From positions 186,001-250,000 of the forward strand of contig NZ_LYPC01000011.1 in NCBI RefSeq assembly GCF_001700435.1: a DNA stretch of 64,000 bases, written 5' to 3'. The position numbers and the translations under genes were made by a program. The notes beneath the pieces are model-generated. The model searched no databases. It saw only the letters and a program-made list of their open reading frames with translations, and was not told where the DNA came from. The DNA comes from Paenibacillus pectinilyticus (GTDB taxonomy: Bacteria > Bacillota > Bacilli > Paenibacillales > NBRC-103111). Shown in pieces: positions 41,446-49,240 of the stretch (within the stretch, counting starts at the first letter, position 1; each line of letters starts with the position of its first letter).

Positions 41446-43266
41446 TTATACCCCCTTACGAGGAATCGGCATCACAATGATCACCGTAGTTCCTACCTCT
41501 TGTTTACTTTGTATACGAAGTCCATAGGTGTCTCCAAACATGAGTACAATGCGTCTATGTACATTTGTAAGGCCGATACCTCGTCGTGTTTGCTTGTTCG
41601 TGTCGATGGTGAGATCATGCGTCTTAGAGTATGGATCGCCAATGAACCTAGCATCCTCTACGAGCCGTTCCTGCATCTGGAGAAGCAGCCCTTCTTCAAT
41701 CCCCACCCCATTATCTGAAATGACGATATGCAGCTCCTGCTCATGAATTTGCGTGTATACACGAAGTACACCAGGCTCACGCAAGGGCTCAAGTCCGTAC
41801 TTAACGGCGTTCTCGATAATAGGCTGCAAGGTCATTTTGGGCAAAGTTACTTCCAGCCATTCCGGATCAATATCGATCTCGGTTGACACCCTGCCCTCTA
41901 AACGGTTCTCAATAATCGTCATATAATGACGCATCTGATCCAGCTCTTGCTGGAGTGTTGTTTTGGAGGCTTCCTGCCAATCACTGCTGTATCGGAACAT
42001 ATGTGATAAAGCTAGGATGACTTTGCCCAGGCGATCGTTCTCCCGTTCGTCCAGCATCCAGTAAATCATATCCAAGGTGTTATAGAGGAAATGAGGGTTC
42101 ACTTGCGACTGCAGCGCCTGCAGCTCTGCGTTCTTCTCGCTCATTGAAGCCAATGTAATACGCTCAATTAACTCGTCCATCCGATTCACCATGCGGTTAA
42201 AAGAGGATACGAGCGAGTTAATCTCTTCGAACGATCTAACCGTTACGGAGCCTTTGAAATTCCCCATCTCGACCTGTTTCATTTCACGAATCAAGAGCTT
42301 GAGCGGAGAAGAGATGTTTTGTGAGATCAAACTAGCCAAAGCGGTAGAAAGAATAATAAGGACCACGATGACAACATATAAGTATTCCCTTGTTTTCACT
42401 ATCTCGGAGTTAATATCTTGCTTGGGCGTTAGGCCAAACACGGTCCAATCCGACATTTTCGCCTTGGCGGCAACAATGAGCTGATCGGTTTGATCATCCA
42501 CGATGACTTCATCCCGTTCAGGACGTGACAAACCAAGAAAGGATGGGAAGTTCTTCTTATCCTCCGCGGTCGTCGCAATGAGCCGATTCTCTCGGTCAAC
42601 GATATACACACGGCTGTTCGGACTGATCGTAACGTTCGATAAGGCCGACAGAATCGGCTGCGGATTCGTTTCAATTAGCATGACACCAATGACACGGTGG
42701 TCGGTCAGATCATACAGCTTACGTCCAAATACAAAAAGCGGATTTCTCTGAAACTGATTGATCATCGACCCTTGAACCAGTCCTAACCAGACCATTTCTC
42801 CCGTGGAATCCTGCAACTTTTGGTACCAGTCCGCGGAGGCATAGTTCGTATCGATAACACTATCGAAGCCGCGCTCATAGTTGTAGTTCTTGCCGGCATT
42901 TGTGATGACATGAATCCCGATAATATCATCCCGCGAGTAATAAATCGCTCCCAAAATATTGGTAATCGTCCGCTCATTCAAAATGTTAGCGGTCATATCT
43001 GTATTCGTATCCCGATCTTCGATCAATCGAAGCATTTCATAGTTACTATTCAAGGATTTCGTAATACTATCATAGCCTTGCAGCAGCAAATCAAATAAAC
43101 CAACGGTTTGTGAAATATTTTTTTGGGCCAAATCGTTAATTTTACTATGTATAATTTGAGTCGTCTTCTGATAATAAAGCACACTTACCAGCAGCACCAG
43201 TACGAGCATAGAGGTGATAAATAGCATAAAAAGCCGGTTATGAATGGAATTGAAGCCCCGTTTCAC
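41446..43266 (-). CDS. YesM-type sensor histidine kinase (module 1)
   Basis: A 606-residue membrane kinase: N-terminal helix (about 13-33), extracellular dCache-like sensor (to about 290), second helix, HAMP, then the His_kinase domain with the conserved His in SQVNPHFLYNTLDMIYWML, and the ATP-binding domain (NAVKYG, SDNGVGI, GIGLTNVHRRI). I chose the GTG at 43266 because AAAGGGGAT lies upstream; a TTG ten codons earlier has no such site. It forms the sensor of module 1 with the regulator behind it. The extracellular ligand is probably a carbohydrate. Confidence 0.9.
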   Translation of the reverse strand: MKRGFNSIHNRLFMLFITSMLVLVLLVSVLYYQKTTQIIHSKINDLAQKNISQTVGLFDLLLQGYDSITKSLNSNYEMLRLIEDRDTNTDMTANILNERTITNILGAIYYSRDDIIGIHVITNAGKNYNYERGFDSVIDTNYASADWYQKLQDSTGEMVWLGLVQGSMINQFQRNPLFVFGRKLYDLTDHRVIGVMLIETNPQPILSALSNVTISPNSRVYIVDRENRLIATTAEDKKNFPSFLGLSRPERDEVIVDDQTDQLIVAAKAKMSDWTVFGLTPKQDINSEIVKTREYLYVVIVVLIILSTALASLISQNISSPLKLLIREMKQVEMGNFKGSVTVRSFEEINSLVSSFNRMVNRMDELIERITLASMSEKNAELQALQSQVNPHFLYNTLDMIYWMLDERENDRLGKVILALSHMFRYSSDWQEASKTTLQQELDQMRHYMTIIENRLEGRVSTEIDIDPEWLEVTLPKMTLQPIIENAVKYGLEPLREPGVLRVYTQIHEQELHIVISDNGVGIEEGLLLQMQERLVEDARFIGDPYSKTHDLTIDTNKQTRRGIGLTNVHRRIVLMFGDTYGLRIQSKQEVGTTVIIVMPIPRKGV

Positions 43267-43327
43267 GTTGATCGTGATCCCCTTTCGCAGCGGCAATATT
43301 TGCTATTTTAACACAGCCACTACCAAA

Positions 43328-43362
43328 TGAAAAAAAGAGAGGGGTGAAGTTAACCCTTCACC
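43328..43362 (-). terminator. Terminator after ABC transporter module 1
   Basis: GGTGAAG and CTTCACC pair on the minus strand across the permease stop codon and are followed by CCTCTCTTTTTTT. It separates the transporter operon from the kinase-regulator genes, whose own promoter is not clear (TAAAAT near 43300 only). Confidence 0.7.
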
Positions 43363-44231
43363 GCTCCCGCTACCATACCTTTTGTAATTTTGTCCGCTAG
43401 TAAGAAGTACACGATAATAACCGGTAATGCCCCAAGTACGAGGAAGGCACCGATTGCCCCGTAGTTAACGGAATATTGACTGACGAAGCTATTCACCCCG
43501 AATGGAAGTGTCTTGAGTCGCTCGGACGAAATGAACGTCGCCGCGAGGATGTACTCGTTCCATATATTAATGAAGGTAAGAATACATACCGTCATCATTG
43601 GAGGAACCGAGATTGGAAGAATAATCCCGGTGAAAATTTTGAAGATCCCTGCTCCATCCACAACTGCAGACTCTTCAATTTCTGCCGGAATGGATTTCAT
43701 AAAGCCGCTGAGAATGAAGACTGCAACCGGCGTCTGAAATGCAATGTAAGGCAGGATAATTGAAAGATGCGTGTTCAGGATGTGCATATGTTTAAAAATA
43801 ATCATGAGCGGCAACAATGTTGCCTGCATCGGCACCATCATCCCAATAAGGAAGATGAGCATAACGAGCTGGCCGTATTTCCATTTGAACCGCGTAATTG
43901 CAAAGGATGTTAGGGAACTCAAGAACAGTACGCACACCATGGTAATCAAGGTAACGAAGAGACTGTTCTTTAAGTATTGAAAGTAATGTCCCGCTTTAAT
44001 GGCATTCGAGAAGTTGCTCCATTGGAACACATGCGGCAGAGCGAAAAAGCGGCCCGAGAGAATTTCCTCATTGGTTTTGAGCGAGTAAATAAACAGCCAA
44101 AGCAATGGATATACCTGTGTGACCACAAGTAGAGATAGTAAAATGATTACAAGCACTTTCAGGATAGAGAAGCCTTTGCGTCTCCGGATGATGGCAGGTT
44201 TAGCCGAAACTGCTTCCCTGGCGTTTTGCAT
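43350..44231 (-). CDS. Carbohydrate ABC transporter permease, MalG type (module 1)
   Basis: A 293-residue inner-membrane permease with six helices and the EAA-type loop (EIEESAVVDGAGIFKIFTGIILP) that docks to the ATPase. The C-terminus (DKITKGMVAGAVKG) is typical of CUT1 MalG-like subunits. It follows the MalF-type gene by 16 bp. No ATP-binding subunit is encoded nearby, so a shared MsmX-type ATPase elsewhere is likely. Confidence 0.94.
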   Translation of the reverse strand: MQNAREAVSAKPAIIRRRKGFSILKVLVIILLSLLVVTQVYPLLWLFIYSLKTNEEILSGRFFALPHVFQWSNFSNAIKAGHYFQYLKNSLFVTLITMVCVLFLSSLTSFAITRFKWKYGQLVMLIFLIGMMVPMQATLLPLMIIFKHMHILNTHLSIILPYIAFQTPVAVFILSGFMKSIPAEIEESAVVDGAGIFKIFTGIILPISVPPMMTVCILTFINIWNEYILAATFISSERLKTLPFGVNSFVSQYSVNYGAIGAFLVLGALPVIIVYFLLADKITKGMVAGAVKG

Positions 44232-44247
44232 GGTGACACTTCCCTTC

Positions 44248-45156
44248 CTACGTGAATTTCTTCTCTAATTTATTGAAGACGGTGTTGATAATAACGGTAG
44301 CTACGAGACATACCACAACCAAGAAGGCTGCAATCGCACTTCCATATCCATATTTCAGGGACAGGAATGAATTGTTGTACATCAGGGTTGAAATAACGTC
44401 TGTGGCATGAGCTGGACCCCCGCCTGTCATGACCATAATCATGTCAAACGCTTGTAGGGAACCGATGAAAGCTAGGACGATCGATATTTTGAAAATCGGA
44501 ATATTCATAGGGAAAGTAATGTACCAGTCGGCTTTGAGGCCATCCGCTCCGTCGATCCGTGCAGCTTCATAAATATCAGCCGGGATGTTCTGAATACCGG
44601 TAAACTGGATCAATGTGTGATACCCCAGATACTGCCATAGGGCCACAAAATATAAGGAGTACATAGCGATCTTCGGATCCGTTAACCACGATCTCGTCCA
44701 GCTATGTAGATGTAGCAAATCTAACACTTGGTTAAGCATACCGCCCATTGACGCTGGGTTATAGATCGTTTTCCATAATTGACCGACAATAACAACTGAT
44801 AGAATAACAGGCAAAAAGTAAGCAGAAACGAGGAAATTCGGTTTTTTGATAAAACGATTCAGCAGCATTGCCACAAGCAACGCAACCGGAATTTCAATCA
44901 TAGAGAAGACAGCAAACATTAACGTACGTTTAACCGATGGCCAGAAAACAACATCATGGAACAACATGGTACGGAAATTATCAAGTCCAATGAATTTCGA
45001 AGCACCAATCCCATTCCACTCCAACAATCCACTGTACATGGATACGAGGATAGGTACAAACACAAGACCGACATAGATAATTAAACAGGGCAGTACAAAC
45101 ATGGCAATCGTCCACTTGGAGACTCTTAACACATTCACTTGGCTCGCCTCCTTCAT
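44248..45156 (-). CDS. Carbohydrate ABC transporter permease, MalF type (module 1)
   Basis: A 302-residue permease with six helices and the loop YEAARIDGADGLKADWYITFP. It is the first permease of the CUT1 transporter of module 1. GGAGG lies ahead of the ATG. A stable hairpin (45172-45215) lies between it and the binding-protein gene upstream. Confidence 0.94.
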   Translation of the reverse strand: MKEASQVNVLRVSKWTIAMFVLPCLIIYVGLVFVPILVSMYSGLLEWNGIGASKFIGLDNFRTMLFHDVVFWPSVKRTLMFAVFSMIEIPVALLVAMLLNRFIKKPNFLVSAYFLPVILSVVIVGQLWKTIYNPASMGGMLNQVLDLLHLHSWTRSWLTDPKIAMYSLYFVALWQYLGYHTLIQFTGIQNIPADIYEAARIDGADGLKADWYITFPMNIPIFKISIVLAFIGSLQAFDMIMVMTGGGPAHATDVISTLMYNNSFLSLKYGYGSAIAAFLVVVCLVATVIINTVFNKLEKKFT

Positions 45157-45171
45157 GGGGATATACCCATG

Positions 45172-45215
45172 GGGAACTTACCTCTGCACCTCTTAGGCGC
45201 TCCAGGTAAATTCCC
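45172..45215 (-). other. Intercistronic stem-loop between binding-protein and permease genes
   Basis: GGGAACTTACCT (45172-45183) is complementary to AGGTAAATTCCC (45204-45215) with one mismatch, enclosing an inner GCACC/GGCGC stem. No T-run follows. Such hairpins often protect the 3' end of the binding-protein message and lower permease expression, as in malE-malF. Confidence 0.5.
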
Positions 45216-45242
45216 GATGGGGCAACTACATTAATTTATTAT

Positions 45243-46595
45243 TTATTTCTTGTTGTTTGTGTCGTAAGCTGTTTGGTGCTCTTTCGCTACAGTAGCAGGA
45301 TCTACTTTTTGTACGAATAGGTTTTGAATGCTTGTTAAGTGACCTTGTGCAGTTCCTGGGTTCATTGTGTTATCGAACGCTAGGTCGCCACCTTTAACTT
45401 TCTTGAACAGGGCAAGAACGTCCATTGCCATATCGGAGTATCCAGCAGCTTTGAAGTCGCCGTCAACTTTTTGACCTACACCAACTGCGCCTTTAACTTT
45501 GAAAGCTTCTTTCGGGTAGTTCAACATGAAGAAGTTTAAGAAATCTTTTGTTTCTTTCAAGTGTTTGCTGTTTGCAGAGATCGCGAATGCGGATCCTGGA
45601 GCCAACATGAACTCATCTGGGTTACCTTTACCTTTAACTGTAGGGAATTGGAACACGCCAACTTTACCGTTAACGGATGAAGTTTCGATACCGCCAGTTG
45701 CCCAGCTGCCCATGTAGTACATAGCTGCTTTACCTGTTTTGAACAAGTTCTCGCCTGCGTTGTAGTCAAAGGATGTTGCGCCTTCTTGGAATGCGCCAGC
45801 TTGGATCAAGTCTTCCATGGAACCAACAGCGTCTGTGAATGCTGGGTCAGCGAATGTTTTCTTACCGTCAACAACTTGTTGTAAGAATCCAGGTCCACCG
45901 TTCGTACGAAGCAAGATGTTCATGAACAAGAAGGATCCAGTCCAAGAATCTTTCTCACCGATTGCCATTGGCTGAATGCCTTTAGCTTTCAACGTTTTCA
46001 CGTCAGCAACCATTTCTTCGAATGTTTTTGGAACGTCTGCGATACCCGCTTGTTGGAACAATTCTTTGTTGTAGTAAACAACACCGATGTTGTTACCGTC
46101 TGGCAAAGCGTAGATGTTCTTGTTGAAGCTGTAGAAGTCAAGGATACCGGATTGGAACGTATCTTTAAGTCCGTTTTGCTCAACCATGTCATTCAATGGT
46201 GCGAATAGGCCAGCATCTACGAATGGTTTCATTTGTGCAGCTGGGTTCACGATTGTGATGTCCGGAACTTCTTTGGATGCTGCTTGAGTTTTCAATTTAA
46301 GCTTTTGTTGATCCGTGTTCAAGGAATCAAGCTCGATTTTGATGTTAGGGTTTTTAGCTTGGTAATCGGCAACGATTTTCTTCAACATGCCGTTTTTCGG
46401 ATCCGTAGGATCTGGATATATATTTTGGAACGTGATCGTAATGTTCTCAGCTTTTGCTGTTGCAGCTGGAGCAGTTGACGCGCCTGCAGATGGTGAAGCC
46501 GTGCTTGTGCTGTCCTTAGTCGATCCGCATGCTGTTAAACTAATAGCAAGTAAGCTTGCTCCAATAACTTGTAGTGATTTGTACTTTTTCACCAA
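45243..46595 (-). CDS. Extracellular solute-binding lipoprotein (module 1)
   Basis: A 450-residue sugar-binding lipoprotein of the CUT1 family. The signal ends in the lipobox LTAC with Cys at about 23, followed by a Ser/Thr/Ala-rich linker and the two-lobed binding domain (YPDPTDPKNGMLKKIVADYQ, VVYYNKELFQQAG, GKAAMYYMGSWATGG). It is the first gene of the operon; the start is TTG (or the GTG next to it) behind GAGGGGG. The sugar is inferred from context to be a uronate-containing oligosaccharide. Confidence 0.93.
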   Translation of the reverse strand: MVKKYKSLQVIGASLLAISLTACGSTKDSTSTASPSAGASTAPAATAKAENITITFQNIYPDPTDPKNGMLKKIVADYQAKNPNIKIELDSLNTDQQKLKLKTQAASKEVPDITIVNPAAQMKPFVDAGLFAPLNDMVEQNGLKDTFQSGILDFYSFNKNIYALPDGNNIGVVYYNKELFQQAGIADVPKTFEEMVADVKTLKAKGIQPMAIGEKDSWTGSFLFMNILLRTNGGPGFLQQVVDGKKTFADPAFTDAVGSMEDLIQAGAFQEGATSFDYNAGENLFKTGKAAMYYMGSWATGGIETSSVNGKVGVFQFPTVKGKGNPDEFMLAPGSAFAISANSKHLKETKDFLNFFMLNYPKEAFKVKGAVGVGQKVDGDFKAAGYSDMAMDVLALFKKVKGGDLAFDNTMNPGTAQGHLTSIQNLFVQKVDPATVAKEHQTAYDTNNKK

Positions 46596-46636
46596 TGTAA
46601 ATCCCCCTCGTTTTGAGTGAATGTCTTTATGTCCTT

Positions 46637-46666
46637 ATTATGCCGTGAAATTGGCACCCCTTACAA
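46637..46666 (-). promoter_or_regulatory. Promoter of ABC transporter module 1
   Basis: TTGTAA (46666-46661) and CATAAT (46642-46637) are 18 bp apart on the minus strand, about 40 bp ahead of the binding-protein start. This is the expected target region of the module 1 YesN-type regulator. Confidence 0.45.
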
Positions 46667-46788
46667 TGTGTGAACTTTAGGTATCATGTTTGATTTCTAT
46701 AGATTTATCACTTCACTTAACTTTCCCGCATAGGCGATTTTTTATGAGCTGAAATGAAATTTCATAGATTTCCCTACATCAAAGATGG

Positions 46789-46836
46789 AAAAAAAACGCC
46801 CTCCACTCACAGCAAATTGCTGCAAGGGAAGACGCT
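46789..46836 (-). terminator. Terminator after the lyase operon
   Basis: On the minus strand GCGTCTTCCCT pairs imperfectly with GTGGAGGGCGT around a GCAGCAA/TTTGCTG inner stem, followed by TTTTTTTTCC. It lies 17 bp after the lyase stop codon. Confidence 0.7.
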
Positions 46837-46853
46837 GATTATACGGGATATAT

Positions 46854-49154
46854 TTAGTAGGCCTTTGGCACTTCTACGCGGTTGGTGACACCGTCTTCCG
46901 TGAAGTAAATGTGCGTATCAAACCCTTGATCGTCCATAAAATAGGATACATATTTCGGCTCGCCATGCTTGATCGGTACGAGGAGCGTCGCAATCCGATG
47001 ACTCCGCGCAGACTTCGTCGTTGCTTTCAGATGCCATTGCGGCGGCAGTCCCTCGATCTCCGACTGATCGATGTCTGTAAAGCTTTGATGCTGCGAAAGC
47101 GCTAGCTCGCCCGAAGAGCAATAGACGAAACGGCCGTCCATGTCGGCCTTCCGGCCTTGCACTTTGAAGGTTTGGCCTTTTAGCTGCATCTCGTACAGCG
47201 TTTGGAACAGCCAATCCACGGTTCCCGCTTGCGCCAGATCAATATGATCCACCACCACGACGTAAGTACCAAAGAAGTAAAGCTCTCGGACATATCGTTC
47301 TAGATACGGAACGTACTCCTGGTAGGCCGCGGTCGCGTTGCTGCGCGAGTAGCCATAGCCTTTGCGCTGCTCGGCAACCTCGACGAACCCGTTAGCTGCC
47401 ATGTTCAGCACTTTATTCTTCTCGGCATATTGACCCAAGCCGTCGATTAAGATGTTATTCGTGGAGCGCGTTTGCCGGCGCCAATTCATGTGCATGGTGG
47501 AGCTGAATGCCACGTAATAACCGCTCTCGATAGCCAGCGGCTCGCCATAGGCATGCAGCAAGAAGCCATTCTGGTCGCCATGACTATGGCTGACAGAGCC
47601 GTATTTGCTGCTCTTGGTCAGGAGCATAATATGACGTTCGGGGTCAGCCATATTCGAATGAAAGGCTACCCAGTCGATGTCGCGGAACCATTTGACCGAC
47701 TGAATATTCGCATCTGTTGGAGCGATTGCCTCCACCTGCGGATAGTCATGGCGGTAGACCATTTCGTCAAAACGGAAATCCCACCAGCCGTAATTATAAA
47801 ATTTCATCTCCGAATCCGTATCTGTCTCGCGTACACGTTCAAAGTACCATTGATACAATCCGTTTCCTGTTACCCCTGCAAATTGACGGATATTAAAGCC
47901 CGTTTTCAAACTCACGGGGTCGCCTAACGTCGATTGATCGCCAAAGCTAGCTCTTAGCGTGTCAGGACTGAACGTATATAATGGGAAATCACCGGTTTTG
48001 GTGAAAAAAGGACGTTTATAGAAGTCAATCCCCGTATACTTCTTGAGTAAATTCATCGCTTCCGTCACGAAAGCCATGCCCGTTGTCCAGTACATCGGGC
48101 CTTCCGCCCAACCACCGTCTGGCCCGCCCCATGGCGAATAGAGACACGCATAATACTCAAGCGTATAGTCTAGCCATTCCTGAACCTCTGGCTCTTCCTG
48201 CAAAAGCACGATACAGCACGGCACGAGGACGCTCGATAAGGAACGCACAGCGTGACTGTCGAAGGGAACATGATGGATTTTGGAATGTTCGATGACATGC
48301 TGAGCAATTTGGCGAGTACGCTCCAGTAGAACGTGTCGAATTTGCCCTCGTTCATCTTCGGAGAGCAAATCATACAACCAATCATAGCCCCACGCTATGG
48401 CCCCTGCCATACGAAAAGAGGCTTCATCATTGTAGTCGCGGCAGGTGGTACCGTTGACGTCCCATGTGCAGATATGGAGCAGCCAGGTTTTGGCGCGATC
48501 TTGTAAGTCAGCATTGTTGAGTAGTTTGCCTGCCACAGCCAAATGACGTACCGCATATTGCGCTTCCTGCGTATCCATATACATCTGACGCCATAGCTTG
48601 GCTACCCGCTTATTTCCTGGGTAATGAAACGGCTCGGGGATCAAATCCCGTTCGATCCAAGGTTTGACAGACTTTTCAAAGAAAATGTCGAACCCGCAAT
48701 AGGTCGGATCAGCAGCTAGTTCAGTGCGGAAAGCTTCCACCTCCGAAGATTGCAGCCACAATCTTGGATGCTGGGTGTTTATTTCCGCGTAGCGCTTTGC
48801 TCTGCTCGGTAACGGCGTTTCAGGCAAATCTGCCGGTACATCGAAACGTCTGGTGCAGCTCCAAGCTGTTTGTTCGCCGCTCTCTTGGAGTAATGCATAC
48901 CGCCAGTAGTATGTGCCTGCTTCTAGCGCAGCATCAGGCGTATATAAATTATACGGGATTGGTTGGATCGTCTGCGTGCCCGCTGACTCGAATGCCTCAG
49001 ATTGTGCGATCTGCAGCACATAACGATCATTCTCCAGCTGCGCAGGAATCCACGTGAAGCGAGGCGGGTTCTCAAGCAACACCGTCTTCTCATTCGGCTC
49101 ATATTGTACAGTTAACACACCGCTCTGCGGTTCATAAAGTGGAGATAATGGCAT
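46854..49154 (-). CDS. Heparinase II/III-family lyase with N-terminal DUF4962-like region
   Basis: A 766-residue polysaccharide-lyase-like protein. An N-terminal beta region (PRFTWIP, about 1-110) precedes an alpha/alpha toroid and a beta-sandwich with the family stretch YGSVSHSHGDQNGFLLHAYGEPLAIESGYY. Candidate catalytic residues are His301, Tyr355 and His523 or His525; the 54-residue His-Tyr spacing is like that of heparinase II (His202, Tyr257). There is no signal peptide, so it should act on imported oligosaccharides in the cytoplasm. GGAGGG lies ahead of the ATG. Third gene of the SDR-lyase-lyase operon. Confidence 0.82.
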   Translation of the reverse strand: MPLSPLYEPQSGVLTVQYEPNEKTVLLENPPRFTWIPAQLENDRYVLQIAQSEAFESAGTQTIQPIPYNLYTPDAALEAGTYYWRYALLQESGEQTAWSCTRRFDVPADLPETPLPSRAKRYAEINTQHPRLWLQSSEVEAFRTELAADPTYCGFDIFFEKSVKPWIERDLIPEPFHYPGNKRVAKLWRQMYMDTQEAQYAVRHLAVAGKLLNNADLQDRAKTWLLHICTWDVNGTTCRDYNDEASFRMAGAIAWGYDWLYDLLSEDERGQIRHVLLERTRQIAQHVIEHSKIHHVPFDSHAVRSLSSVLVPCCIVLLQEEPEVQEWLDYTLEYYACLYSPWGGPDGGWAEGPMYWTTGMAFVTEAMNLLKKYTGIDFYKRPFFTKTGDFPLYTFSPDTLRASFGDQSTLGDPVSLKTGFNIRQFAGVTGNGLYQWYFERVRETDTDSEMKFYNYGWWDFRFDEMVYRHDYPQVEAIAPTDANIQSVKWFRDIDWVAFHSNMADPERHIMLLTKSSKYGSVSHSHGDQNGFLLHAYGEPLAIESGYYVAFSSTMHMNWRRQTRSTNNILIDGLGQYAEKNKVLNMAANGFVEVAEQRKGYGYSRSNATAAYQEYVPYLERYVRELYFFGTYVVVVDHIDLAQAGTVDWLFQTLYEMQLKGQTFKVQGRKADMDGRFVYCSSGELALSQHQSFTDIDQSEIEGLPPQWHLKATTKSARSHRIATLLVPIKHGEPKYVSYFMDDQGFDTHIYFTEDGVTNRVEVPKAY

Positions 49155-49240
49155 TGATAATTCCCTCCAGGCTGGGTTCTGTTAGGCATGATTTGGATCG
49201 TGACAGGGTCGGATTCCGGGCTTATTCCTATATGAATGGA

